A DNA stretch of 64,000 bases from Serinus canaria (GCF_022539315.1 NC_066315.1:48465174-48529173), one strand, 5' to 3'; counted from the stretch's first letter, positions 1-12,459 are shown. The notes: generated by a model from the letters alone, not told the origin. Program-made: numbers and translations.

Positions 1-2749
1 AAAGAGATACTTATATCTGTGCAGAAAATTCACCTTTCCACTAAAAAACCAAAATAAAACACAAAACAAACAATCAAACAAAAACCAAGCAAACAAAAAA
101 TTGAGCCAAACACTAGGTTTTTCCTTAAGCAAAAAGGAGCAATGCTCCTAGCCCTGAACCATAGAACATCTGCTGTAGTGCAAGACAGCTTGCTAAAAAA
201 TACAGCCCCAGTCCAGGCGAGCACAGAAGCACATGAATAAATAATAGAACAACACTCAGAATATTTTCCTATGCTGTATGAATGCTTCATGTCCAGAGCT
301 CATTCCACTGCTGTGTGACAGTTCTGATGTCTGCAACATCTTTATTCACACATCAGCAATAACTCCTTCCACCACATGCCAGCTACATATAATCTTCAAG
401 TCACAGTGGACTGGGAAGATATAATATGTTCAAGAAATACTTAAGCCAGTATTTTTTTACTCTCCTCTCTATCTCTGAGACAGCACGAAAGATCCAGATT
501 TATCCATGCATCCAGATTTACCCAAGTGTTTTCCACATAATTTGGACCCCTTTGTAGTTTCTGAAACACTCCCTGATAATTTCAGCTTCTTGGAAGATGA
601 CAGCAAGCCCCATGCCATGTGGTTTTCTGATATCCATGCCAATAAAAGAAGCATCAAGCTGTGCATAGCCCATAGTCATGGGAGCATGTTGCCCAACAGG
701 CTCACGCACCCAGTAGGAAGCAGGAGTGTGGATGCCTGAAGCAGTTCTGAATTACAGCATGCTGTATGTCTCAGTATTTCATCTGCAGAGATGAAACAAA
801 ATAAAAGGGTGGCCATTAGCACACACATGAGCTCGGTTAAAGTGCCACATGTGAGCTTCATGCAAATGCAACTTTGCTTGCTTCCCGTGAAAGAAACCTT
901 GCCTTAAGCTAAAGTGTACCCAAGACTTGACCCTCACTGAATATTTGGGCCAGAGAGATTCTGGATGCTTGCTGGGCTCTAATTTGCTTACTGTTAATGA
1001 GATTAGCTGAGAATGTATGTGCAAATTGCTCTAAACCATTATTTATAGGAAGCCTAAAAATATCCAGCACTTTGCTTTAAGGTCTGACCTCCAGTTTTTA
1101 CAATAGGCATTGAGACACTGAATGCTTTTTTTTTTTTTTTTTTTTCCCATGGAGATATTCTCTAATGTATTCTAGAAGTTTTATCTCAAAGGCAAAATTT
1201 GTCCAGCTTTTCCTATTAAAATTGGATCTCAGTGTCAATTTGTTTCTTCCTTGATTCCTAGATAAGGTTATTTATTTTCCTGCCAGCATCTGCACGAAAC
1301 GTCGCATATCAAAAGACTGTACTGTAACCACTCACCTCCTGACATTGTGTCCCATGTTTAATCATGTCCCCAAAGAATCAATAACACTTAGCTTGGAAGA
1401 CAGGAACCCAGCTCGTAAGAAATTTTTGAAAATCTTGTTTCATTTGAAAGGCTTTAGAAAAATCCGAACAATTCATTTTTCTTAATCACAAAAATTTTTA
1501 CTCACATGCACATACATTCACAGAATCCCTTTTTTCCTACAGGCTCCACTGGGCATAGGAACTTGGTGAGATCAAAGTTAATGGGAACTAAGTAGAAATT
1601 TTCCAGTCTTGTCTACTATCAATTCACTTGTTCTTCCAATCATACTAAGAAGACACTGCCTAAGAAGAAAAAATAAATTACCAAACGAGTTCATGCTCAT
1701 CTGTTTTCCATGAATTTAAAAGCAGTTTTTCCTGGTGGCAGAGATGATCTGGCACAAATTTGCATTCAAAGCCTAGCTATGGCAAGTGTTTTGATTCACA
1801 CCCATATGATTTATTCTTAGGGTTAAAAAACCCATGTAGTCTTGGGATCTGTGAAACCTGCTTTTTATCTGAAGATACACAGTACTCTTTGAGGGGATCT
1901 TTTTCAAACATTTCTTTATGGATGTATTTAGTAGAGTTCAATGGGTATACCGTGCCATACATAGTTTTGCATTTCCATTTCACATATGCCTTTTGTAAAA
2001 CTGTACCCATAGCATAAAAGGCAACTTTTTTTGACCTATTTTCTAAAACTATTTCTAAATAACACAAGGATAAAGTGGAACATATGCTTCAAACAGGAAC
2101 ATAGTGCTTCATTAAGTGTAGTTTTGCAGCCGATCTCTGCAAATAAAAGCCAGGGAAAATTTAATATTGCTTTTCAACAAGATGTCCATAAGTCCACCCT
2201 GAACACCTCCTATTCTTCAGCTTGAAATTTAATCACAGTTCCTCTCTTCCAGTTTTTTCCTGTAATTCCTACATCAATTAAGCCCCCTTAAGTCAATGAA
2301 AAAATACTGTCAAACCCCATTCTTAGTAGCAATTACACCTGATGCTCAGGAAAGCCAAGACTTTTGACATGAAATAAGAGATTACATACCAAAATCCACC
2401 TAAAAAAAAATCCGTTATTACCAAGTGAAGCAAATCACTCTTAGCACAAAAGCATTGCTTGTGAATAACTGACCTTTACAACAATAATGAACAAGTATAT
2501 GCTATAAAGAAAAAATGAAAGATGAGGAAAAAAACATGAGGTGCTTCCCTTTAAGCTTTATTTCATTGTCAGAGCACATCCTGCTCTGAATAGCAGAACA
2601 AACAACTGTGTAAGGCCAGTCATAGTCACTCATTCAGTCAGGGCCATATGACACTAAATGAACTGAAGAAACTTAACCCAAGATTAGTCTCAGCCCCTCC
2701 CTCTGTTCCTTTGTTTTGTTACAGGATGGACTCTGATGAGCGATACCAA

Positions 2750-2750
2750 C

Positions 2751-2818
<68 letters not shown>
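2750..2818. repeat. TTA/TAT triplet microsatellite
   Basis: About 68 bases of uninterrupted TAT/ATT triplet, close to 23 units. The plus-strand frame reads as a run of tyrosines, which is an artefact and not a protein. The purity and length suggest a young locus that is probably polymorphic. Confidence 0.95.
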
Positions 2819-2819
<1 letters not shown>

Positions 2820-3689
2820 TCTTTTAAAAATACTACGTTATGGAACTGCACATTCCATCAGGTCAAAGCTTCATTCCCAATCCAATACTCATCTCTGACA
2901 GTGTCTGGAGAAAGGATTTATAGATGGGGCAATGATATGGTGACATTTCTCCAGGTTGCTTTCTGCCTCTGTGGACTAAATACTGGCTGGCTGTATTTAG
3001 CAGTTTCATTCTGTATAACATTCTTTTCCGACCATGTCCACCCATGTCTGAAATGGCACCTAGCATCCTACTGCGAGGAATGCCACAGGTTGCCTAAATA
3101 CTCTGTGGAGGAAAAAAGAGCTCTTCTCATGTTTTCTTTGTTTGGAGAGTGTTGGTTTAATAGGCAAAATTTCTCTTATGTCCCCTGGTCCTTATATCAG
3201 GAGAGATAATGAGGAGTCATCCCCTTCCACAGCTGGTGAGATATTGTAAAAGAGCCAGAAGCCTGGGGGTTGATTCCCGCTTCTGATGTGCACTGGAAAG
3301 GTGTATTTTCAGGAGTGTGTAAGCCAGGGTCTGCAGAAGATACAGGGGTACATCAACAGTTCACATCCCTCTCTGAATGCAGGGCCAACTGTCCTCAGAA
3401 ACACTCCATGGCATTAAATATTTAACCATCAATCCACTGCCCCAAAGGGTCACTATAAGCACTTTTCTTAAGAGTGAAAGGAACCAGCAGGGAAGACAGT
3501 ATATTCCTGAAGCAAACCAGGGGCAGAAATCCATCTGGAAACGGTCTTCTTTTGCTCTGATTTGGGAGCAGATACACCCCAAACTGATTAATTACCCATA
3601 CTGTGTTAGGTGCAGGCAACATGCATTAATTGGGGCTTTTTCTACTCCAAAACACTCAAGGCATTTCTATATCCTGCTACAGAGGTATG

Positions 3690-4020
3690 AATCATAGGAT
3701 CATCAAGGTTGGAAAAGACCTTTAAGATCATTGAGTCCAACCATTAATCTAGCAGCACTATATTTACCACAAAACCCTATTCCTAAGTGCCACGTCCATA
3801 TGCCTTTTGAATACTTTCAGGGATGGTGTTTCCCCCAGTTCCCTGGGCAGCCAATTTTAATGTCTGACCACCCATTCACTGAAGACATTTTTCCTAATAT
3901 CCATTCTAAACTTTGGTGCAATTTGAGGCCATTTTCTCTTGTCCTATAGATTTTTACCTTGGAAAAGGGATCGACCCCCACCTTGCTACAACTTCCTTGA
4001 AGCCTGTAGAGCTGCTGTTG
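3690..4020 (-). mobile_element. CR1 LINE 3'-end fragment
   Basis: The plus strand begins with the reverse complement of a CR1 3' end (ATCATAGGATCATCAAGGTT) followed by the usual order of CR1 3' landmarks: a GACCTTTAAGATCATTGAGT-like segment, TCCAACC, CCCTGGGCAGCC, TTTTTCCTAATATCC, and TTGAGGCCATTTTCTCTTGTCC. The element therefore lies on the minus strand and is 5'-truncated, as most avian CR1 copies are. Similarity to my recollection of the family fades after about 4020, and the far edge could reach about 4070. Many substitutions point to an old copy with no intact open reading frame. Confidence 0.88.
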
Positions 4021-5512
4021 AAACACCAGTCTGAGCTTCCCTCATTGTTTCCCCAAAATTGGCTACTGCCCAAAATGATGGTGATGCCCTATACCAGAAA
4101 TGTGGTTTTAGAACACATGAGCTAAGCAGCTGTGAGCATTTCTGAAGCCCAGTCTCTGGGATAACAATGAATGGGACACTTTTGAAGACTAAAGACTATT
4201 CTCCTTCTCCCTTACCAGTCAAGAGGAGCTCTGAGGGACATGTCAAAACCCCAAGCCTGGGCTGGGCATCATCTTCCATCAGAGCCTCTCCACTGAGCAT
4301 TAAGGGAGGAAACTGTTTTCTCTGCTGTTGGCCCAAAGGGGAAACGAAACATGGGTCAAAACTCAACAGACTGCTGAACAGAGGGGCTGAAAGGATGCTG
4401 ACCTGTGCACATTTCAGGGACACCAAGTGAAATAATTGTATTGAAGCATTAAGTGGCCATGTCCACACGCTATGGAGCAGCTAAGAGAGCAGAGAGCAAG
4501 ATTCTTTGGCTGCTCTACATCCCTCCTGCACATTCCCATTCCTTGCTGCTGGGATAATTTGTGCAGTCTTCCTTCAGTACAGGAAGCTTTCCACTCAGAG
4601 TTAAACAGAAACATAAGGGAATACAGTTTTAGAATGAAATCATTGACTTCTTGAGCAGCACAAAGGGCAAAACAATAGCAAATGGCATCTGGTTTCTGTC
4701 AGGACGTACAGCCACTGCAAATTATAGCCCAAATGAATAAGAGCCATCCAAAAGGCTGATCGGTGTCATCTAACAGAGTCAGCTTAATTCAGGATATGCC
4801 TCTTTGGTTTCTCAGTGCAATACAAATTAGAAAAAAAGAGTGGCAAATTAAATATGTATGAGGCCTAGGCAGAACTTTCCATCAGCTATAGAATATAAAA
4901 AAGGAGGAGAAAGCAATATACAATTAACAAGGCAAGTATGCAGTAGGCAAAGGAAAAATGCAACAAACAGTCCCTAGCACAACAACAGGGCTGCCATGGA
5001 GCAGCTGCCTGAGTTTGCCAAATTCCAAGAGAAGACTAGAGAAAAACAAGCCCACAGAGACAGAGCATCCCCACAGGAGAAGCACATGTCCTGTAAACAA
5101 TTTCACTACTGTAAGCTGGAATCTGAACTCATGGCAACCAGTTCCTGAGTTGCTTTGTCTGGCCATGTGAATCCAACACCACTCCTTTTACAGAGATTAC
5201 CTACAAATATTTCAAAAGACGGAGGAAAAAGCACTGAGGTCCACCTATGCATTTTTGCTATATGTATTCACATCACTTCTTTTTTCCTCCTCATTCCCTC
5301 CCTTTTGGATAATGCTGAAACATCTCTTTTTTAAAAGCAGAAAGGTGCTAAGCAATCTTGCTCAGAATATTTTTACTAATGAACAAAAACTAGGATAAAG
5401 ACTTGAAAATATAGTATAATAAAAAAATTAGAGATTATTTTTGGTTCATTTGATATAGAAAAATTACCTAATTGTCTTCAAATACAAATTATTTCAGCAT
5501 AAAGCAAATACA

Positions 5513-6017
5513 GTGCACCACCATGTGAGATGGCTCCCCGAGGTACATAATACTGTAATAATTGGGGCATTTTCCATAGCTGAGGAAGAACAGATTAGTT
5601 TCCTCATATGCCTGTCACCGTCATATTTTCTGGAACAATCCCTATGCCAGAATTTTGCCCCTGGGAAGCTGAGAAGCCTCAGAGAAAAAGGAAAACAATA
5701 ATAATCTAATTTACTTCTCCTATGTTTTGCTGCTTTGGAATGTGTTTGGACATTGTTTACCAACAGGTGATTGCTTCATTGGTTTCATGTGAATTGTTTT
5801 GACTTAATGACCAATCACAATCAAGCTGTGTTGGGACTCTGAAAAGGGTCACAAGTTTTCATTTTCATCTTTCTAGCCTTCTGTAAGTATCCTTTCTGTA
5901 TTCTTTCGTATAGTTTAGTATAGTATTCTTTATTAATTATAATATATTATCATAAAATAATAAATTAACCTTCTAAGAACAGATGCATCATCCCTTCCTT
6001 TGTCTGGTAACCCTGCA
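5513..6017 (+). mobile_element. Solo LTR of an avian ERVK-like (class II) retrovirus
   Basis: A 505-base block is flanked by a perfect 6-base direct repeat AATACA (5507-5512 and 6018-6023), the target-site length typical of class II/ERVK elements. Its right end is TGCA. The left end starts GTGCACC, so the first T of the terminal TG seems lost. Inside are segments I recognise from common songbird LTRs: CATTGGTTTCATGTGAATTG, TTAATGACCAATCACAATCA, CCTTCTGTAAGTATCC and a TATAGTTTAGTATAGTATTC stretch, followed by AATAAA-containing AT-rich DNA near 5955-5965. That order gives plus orientation. No internal viral genes remain, so this is a recombined solo LTR. The family name is from memory and should be checked. 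Confidence 0.82.
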
Positions 6018-6302
6018 AATACAAGATATGTCTAAGGAGATTCAAACTTTTTGGAGAGCAAGACAATCAGAGGATGTAGACTATTTTGGGGTAGGTGGCT
6101 GTTACCGTCTACCAAAACTGTAAATTAAATTTAATAAAAAAAGTTCAAGTCTCATATCAGCAGGAAGGCACATTAACATGCAGGTAGCTACTGCTGCCAC
6201 AAGGCTGAGAGAAGTGGGATCCCTGCTCCCACAGCTAAGCAGGTGTTTTCTACCAGGTGGCCATTGTGCCAGCAGACAGGTAACATGGGAAAGCACAGCC
6301 AT

Positions 6303-6339
6303 GGTCAGGCATGGGAAATGCTGTTTCCCATGCCTGACC
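6303..6339. repeat. Perfect 16-bp hairpin with a 5-base loop
   Basis: GGTCAGGCATGGGAAA (6303-6318) is followed after TGCTG by its exact reverse complement (6324-6339). The loop is short and the arms carry no mismatch. This is unlike an old inverted pair of transposons and is the form expected from a replication template switch. It is not a microRNA precursor: the stem is too short and the loop too small. Confidence 0.9.
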
Positions 6340-8102
6340 TAGAGCAGCAAGGACATGAGGAAATACTGTCTACAGAAGCAAGATTCCTAGGCTTTCCTTT
6401 CTGAGTCCCTGCATCATCTCTCCAGAGAGCACCTACAGCCCAGCTTGCCATTGATCTATGACACTGAGGGCAGATTTTTGTTTACCAGGCAATTCATTCA
6501 TTGTTCCCTGACAAGAGGGATTTATATGGTAACAGTAGTGCTTCACAGAAGAAATGGGACTTAAATATAGTGATGACCAAAGGGTCTCTTCAACCCAGAC
6601 ACTGGGTGCACAGAGATTTCCCCTCCCTTCCCTCTCCTTCAGCCTGGGAACACACAAACTGTCCTGCACAAGGTCATCTGCAGGACAAGGTCCTTTCTGC
6701 TGGACTGTGGAGCCTTGAGAGGACACCCATTTATTCAGCTGTCATTGATGCCACAGCAGCAAACACAGCATCAATTATGTAATTATATCCATGCTAGGAC
6801 AGAAACCTCTGTTGTATATGGAACTCTTAAAGGAAATAAAGCATACAATGCAGGGAATCTGAAATGAGAGCTCAGGGTCACAGGCAAAATTCAAATGAAG
6901 TATCTTGATTTGAAAAAAAGAAAGAAAAAATCAATCAGCAGTCTCTCCCAAGGCATTTCACCTCTAATTGAAGAGTGAATTGTGTTTAGTTAACTGCTCA
7001 TGCTCTTGACTGTCTCTCAGCAAATGAATCGTGATTACACTACATAAAATTCAGTGTTTGGCTTTCTTATGATCCCACAGGACTGGATGCCACACTTTAA
7101 GACACGTATGTAAAAAAAGAACTGAACTCTGAAAGATATCTTTTCATTGTATAGAAAAGAAAAATGTTTCCTTCAAATACAGATTTGAAGCCCCTCCAGC
7201 TCCTGTTTCCACAGCTGAAGTGGAAATCAAAGGAAAGGCCACATATGCTAAAGGTAAAATTAAAGCTTTTTCACATTCCGATTAACATTGGTCAAGAACT
7301 ATGTAGGCTGCTATAATCTTGAATACCTAAAATCATATTATGTCGTAAACAGATTTTACACACAGAAGGATCTTTACTTTTTCATTATGTGTATGGCTAA
7401 TTCTGGAGTGCTTAACTTTAACCATTGCTCAAAATTGATCAAAAATGAAGTTTAAGTGAAAACTTATTCAGACTTTTGTCTCAAATGTTGTCATTACTGA
7501 AGCAAAATGAGGAACTGCATGCAGCATTTATGAATCAAGAACAATTTGTCAGAAGCTGGGAATTTGAGTGAAGATGGACATAATAGTAAAGCACCACCAC
7601 AGGAACTGAAAAAAGTCCTAAAACTTTCTGGCAAACCAGTGTGTTTTAAAAGCCAACCTCCCATATATATTGTTCATCCCCATTTGCTTTAAAATGACAG
7701 ATCCGATTCTTGGGTCATCTTCTTTTGTCAAAATGGCTTTGCAGCTGGAGTACCAATAATTGGGTAGAGCATCTCTATGTGGCAGGATTGCTGGGTACTG
7801 TGGTTGCTACATCAGTATTAACTGATCTTCCATCCAGTGGATGGAATATCATGGGACAACTATGTCTTCTCTTCCTGGGCAGCTACGCTACCATTGCAAA
7901 ATGGTCTTAGCTGTGATGGTACCTCATGCTGAGACACAGCTGTACTGCCTTCTCATCAAACTCCTTTAAACCCATTAAGCACCATTCCCCCCTCAGCTTC
8001 ACCTGAAAAAAGACAATGCAGAAACTAATGGAAATTCACTCAGAAACAGAGGAGACGAAGCAGGTGGTAGAAACATGACCTTCCTTCTGGAGGTCAAATA
8101 GC

Positions 8103-8108
8103 TTTATT
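8103..8108 (-). terminator. Candidate ARPP21 polyadenylation signal AATAAA
   Basis: In the mRNA sense this reads CACAATAAAGCT, a canonical hexamer about 520 bases after the stop codon. Cleavage would fall about 15-25 bases further left. No strong GU-rich downstream element is obvious. It was chosen over two nearer AATAAA hexamers because those would leave a 3' UTR of under about 180 bases. Confidence 0.45.
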
Positions 8109-8326
8109 GTGATTAAGCACTACAATACAGTATATATCCATAAAAAAACTCTATAGTGTATATAAATTATTCCTTCCATTCAGTAATTCTCTTTTTGTTT
8201 TCATTTTTTTTTAATTTCCATTACAGCTTTGGTACAATGTGATTTTATAATATTTTTAAATATTTTTAGCTTCACAAACTCAACACAAAGTACAAAACTA
8301 ATCCGAATCGGGGATATTACAATCTA

Positions 8327-8333
8327 CACAGTG
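8327..8333 (-). promoter_or_regulatory. miR-128-3p seed match (distal, 7mer-m8)
   Basis: In mRNA sense the sequence is CACCACTGTGTAGATT. The core CACTGTG pairs with microRNA positions 2-8. The following base is T, so it is a 7mer-m8 and not an 8mer. It lies about 300 bases after the stop, well clear of the terminating ribosome and in AU-rich surroundings, which favours function. It is present only in transcripts that use a polyadenylation site to the left of it. Confidence 0.55.
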
Positions 8334-8618
8334 GTGTTCAGTGGTAGGAAAAAATCTTACCTCAATGAATTCATGTCACTAGCTAAGCTATAAAGGCATA
8401 CCTAGCAGACATGACAAAAATATGCACCATTAACCAGCAAACATTTTTTTTTTCAAAATTTATTTTACTTTTTTTTTTTTACAGGTTTTTCCAGCAGCAA
8501 ATCACTTGAGCATTGTCAGTACTCGTGTCCTCAACTGATTATTCTGTTGTGTTCCTCTTCATTTGAAGGCCATGATTTATTTGTCAAATAATGCACCTCT
8601 ATCCTCATAAATCTAAGC

Positions 8619-8625
8619 CACAGTG
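8619..8625 (-). promoter_or_regulatory. miR-128-3p seed match abutting the stop codon
   Basis: In mRNA sense the last codons read AAG TAC TGA and are followed directly by CACTGTGG. CACTGTG is a 7mer-m8 match to the miR-128-3p seed. Sites within about 15 nucleotides of a stop codon are usually weak because the terminating ribosome covers them, so the match is real but its function is doubtful. Confidence 0.4.
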
Positions 8626-8883
<258 letters not shown>

Positions 8884-10022
8884 CTAGGTAGGAATACGGA
8901 AAGACGTAGGGGAAAAAAAGACAGCAATTACTAAGCAAGTTAAAGTAGGCTCCCAGAATTCCTATATTCCTTCTAGCTGAATTTGTGTATACTGTATGTT
9001 CTGCCAAAATATTCTATTTTCTGCTGCTCAGAATTGTTCTCATCTCTGAGGATTTTATTGTTATAGAAGGTTTTAAAGAGAATTCCCTCTGCTTTAAGCC
9101 TAGAAAGTGTCTCTAGCATGACCTAGTAGAATATGTATTACTGGGATAAGTGCAAACAGAAGACTCAAGCCTGGTTATCTAGGCCATCTAAAAGGTCTAA
9201 ACCTTTAACTTGATCATCAGCCTTTAAAACATATTTTCCATATAGTAATTCTGAAGATGTAAGGGGAAAATTTTACCCATAAGTAACTGCCCCATTTCCA
9301 TCTGTGTCACTGAAGTGTTTTCAAAGAAGCTGAGGGAAAAGGGGAATGGCTGCTCAATCAGGGCAATCTATTAAAATGAATTAGATGTCATTTAGCTTCT
9401 TAACTTTCCAGAGGGACCAGAAGGAAGTGTAAGCACAGGCCACCTCTCACATGCGCTTGGCATAACATAGGTACAAAGGTTGGGAAATAAGTCTGGGTAA
9501 CTTACGGACTTGGTAAAAATCAAGCCACTGCCTTCCCTCTCCCCAGAACCCAATAAACAATAATCCATTTGGCTACAGCTTGTTATAGAAGACATGTTGA
9601 GATCCTTGGCAGGAGTCTCCACAGATGAGTAATTTTTAACTGGATCAGGCAAAGCCCTCAACTTCATTACAGGAAACAGTACTGCACTGGCAAAAAAGAG
9701 AAGAAATGAACAATGTTCTTATATTTTTTTAAATTAATTTTCTTCACAGGAAGAAGTCTAATTCCTTCGTTCTTTGTGACATTACCCTCACTGCAGGCTG
9801 TAATAAATAGTTCATTTGAAGCATTTCGAAATCAGAACGAAAATCAGGAGTACTAAAACCATGTAAATAGGAAGCAAAGAAACTGACTTAGAAGCGTATT
9901 CATCAGAAGGCTTCCTGCCACACACTACCCAAATGAAGTTATAAGGGCACTGTGTGATGCAAAAACTTAATTCAATTAAGCATTCTCCAAGAAAAAACTC
10001 TTTTCTTACAGCTCCTAAATAC
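8884..10022 (-). other. ARPP21 last intron
   Basis: A 1,139-base intron bounded by GTATTT (donor, after TATCAG) and CTACCTAG (acceptor). The donor departs from consensus at positions +4 to +6. The intron holds no recognisable repeat or gene. Confidence 0.85.
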
Positions 10023-10174
10023 CTGATAAGACGACATGGCTGGATACTGCACCATCATGCCTTGCACCTGATTCCCCTGTTGATTATTCATCATGTTCTG
10101 GCTTTGGGGCGGCTGCTGCATTCCCATGAGACCCTGGAACCCCTGCTGCTGGTTCGGCAGGACAGGCTGGTAAC
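10023..10174 (-). CDS. ARPP21 penultimate coding exon
   Basis: This 152-base exon enters in phase 1: it starts with GT, completing the Gly codon begun by the previous exon. It leaves in phase 0. It encodes 50 further residues, beginning YQPVLPNQQQGFQG, with MGMQQPPQSQ and NNQQGNQVQG in the middle, and ending VQYPAMSSYQ. The acceptor is CTCTTCCAG with a pyrimidine-rich tract, and the donor is CAG|GTATTT. The peptide corresponds to the ARPP21 segment between the QQAG and VPMTQGSQG blocks. It is Gln-, Asn- and Met-rich and probably unstructured. Confidence 0.93.
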
Positions 10175-12459
10175 CTGGAAGAGGACAGACATCGTCAAAT
10201 ACCCTGCTGCTTGTAGGGGCAAAATTGCAACAGTTCTAAGGTACAGCAAATGATCCCATCATTTATACCCACATTAGTTAAAAAGTTACTTGTTCCTGCA
10301 GAAATGTCATTGGAAATGAAAACTGAAGTGCTGTAAACAAGTGCACTTGAGCACTTGTTGCACATGAGTGGCAATCCTAGCAAGCTGACCTGAGTGAGCA
10401 GCACACTTTCCTTATGCTTTTTGACACTGTGGCAGAGACCACCTGGAGGATTGTCTGCAGCATGGGACTGTAAAGCCCTAAAGAGACACAGGGTGCTACG
10501 GTGTTTTGGCTATTTCCTCAGAGGCAAAACTCCCAACAACTTCAAAGACACCAGCATTTGGCCGTCATGGTCTAACCTGACTATTTCTTTCTTTCTTTCC
10601 TTCCCATTTCTTAACTTACCCTTTTACCCTCCTTGTAATGCAGCTCCCTAGCTCAATATAAACAGAGAAGCCTTTATTTAATCAAGAAGAACATCTCTAT
10701 ACACGCTGGCTCTCACTTGCAAGGTTTTTTATGCAATTAGAGCATATTAAGGGTAATATAATCCACTGTACTATTTTTATGTGTGTCAAAGCAGGAAAAT
10801 AATAAATGAGGGAGTATCCTCCCCATTACTTGGTAGGAACACTGCAGAAGGATAAGAAGAATTCTGTTTTAACCTGTGACTGTGTTCAAAGTTACCACAA
10901 CATTGCAGATTTTCTGCTGGGATGGCTCCTCTAGGACTGAACGGATAAATGGGCAAAGACGGAAAGATCTAGAGAGCCAAGCCGCTAATGAGGCAGCAGT
11001 GAGGATGGGAAGGCAAGAACAAATAAAAAATTGCTCAGCAGCAATGTGATTTTGCCTGGGAATGAGTCTAGACAGATGGAACTGAGCTGGTTGGGTGATG
11101 GTGATATTTAGCAATTAAGAACTTCACAGAAAAAGCAGGAAAGGAAAGGAATATGCAGAAAGATACTGTCCTTGAAATATGAGGCCAGACATAGGTATTG
11201 TAAATCTATGAATAATTTCTCCTTAACACATTCTGTGTTCTCTAGCACTCATATTTTTAACATGCAGTTATTCAGTGCACTATTAACTCTGTAGTGATGT
11301 TTTTACAATAAGCATATTTCAGACAAAGAACCACAAGAAGGAGCAACTCTGTGTCATGTTTCTATGAAAAAATTTGTGTCACGTCTACTCAATTTTATAT
11401 TCATGAATACAGTACCTAGTTCAACATACTTCACAAGTGAAAACCATCATCTGGATATTTCTTCATTATGTAAGAGAAATAAAGTAACAAATGTCTTTTT
11501 CTGCTGGTCTGTTGTCAGTTGATAGCTTTCCTTCTAAATCTGTTCTTATGCCAGGGAAATGTTGAGATTTCTGGTCAAGTATTTGGCATTAAAGATGCTA
11601 TTCCAGAGATTAATGTCTCCAGTCAACTGAGCAAAATGAAAAAAAAAAAATTCCATGAGTAATTAACTTGGCTGGGATATAGCATTAAACATCTCCCAAA
11701 CTCACCAATTATTATACATTCAGATTTGCTCTTTTCTTATGCCCAAACACTGTGTCAGCATATTTTTTAGTGATAAAAATTTCCAACATCAGAACTGCTG
11801 TAACTGAATTTACAAAAGGCTTATACAGCAATAATAAAATTGCAAGTTCTCTTCTGCTCCAGTACACCAATTATGGGGGGAGGGGATAAAGGATAGAAAT
11901 AAAAAATTTAGCATTACTCTTTTGGTATTTGCAGGACTAGAAGTTAAGCAGAGGGGTGTCAACTGACAGCAGAAACAGCAACACAAAATTCATCTCCTCT
12001 CACCTCCAGCTGTTAAAGTTAAATCCCAGAAGTGTAAAGAACCATAGATGGATAGTGAGCCAAGGATCAAGTGACACTTTTGTGGAATGTAATCCAACAC
12101 TGGATTTGGGCTCAGAGAACTGGATTGTAATGCACCAGCACAGGGTGGCAGACTGGTGCTCTGGAGAGACAGCCAGACACCACTGGGGCCAAGTAGAAAG
12201 CAGCCTTCTGTTATCTCTAGTAGATATGATGGCATTAACATTACTTTTGTGAGACTACCACAAATGCCCTGCTGTGTGTTTAAATATACAGCTCTCTCTT
12301 CACCTCAGCTTTTTGTTCCATATTCTCCAAATATGACAGATTTATGACGCAGTACAGACATGACTATCAAACTGAAACAAAAAATCATGGAAAAGCTGAA
12401 GTAGCTACCTGTATGATGAATGTATAGGTAAGATCTCCTGGGGATTACAAAAACATATA

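Larger units (their letters stand above)
1..8102. other. Non-coding region downstream of ARPP21
   Basis: No exon-like reading frame with plausible splice sites or recognisable protein similarity is seen here. The stretch is AT-rich and contains a 20-T run (1126-1145), a TTA microsatellite, one CR1 fragment, one solo LTR and one perfect hairpin, each listed separately. The rest holds nothing I can name. It lies 3' of the likely ARPP21 polyadenylation site. In mammals ARPP21 is followed by a large gene-poor interval, which agrees with an intergenic reading. A longer alternative 3' UTR reaching into this region cannot be excluded. Confidence 0.7.
8103..8625 (-). other. ARPP21 3' untranslated region (likely extent)
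   Basis: The sequence after the TGA stop is AT-rich, with a long T-run on the plus strand (8443-8480, A-run in the mRNA) and no coding potential. The lower boundary is set by the AATAAA at 8103-8108. Two nearer AATAAA hexamers exist, at 8576-8581 (about 45 bases after the stop) and 8459-8464, so shorter 3' ends are possible. Two CACTGTG heptamers complementary to the miR-128-3p seed lie at 8619-8625 and 8327-8333. The true 3' end needs transcript data. Confidence 0.6.

Noticed and set aside
2736..3209. 157-codon plus-strand reading frame with a polytyrosine run
   Set aside because: It is produced by the TTA microsatellite. The remaining residues show no similarity to a known protein and there is no gene context.
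3261..3285. tRNA T-arm-like sequence (GGGGGTTGATTCCCGC)
   Set aside because: It lacks the C of the B-box GGTTCGA, and no acceptor, D or anticodon arm can be folded around it.
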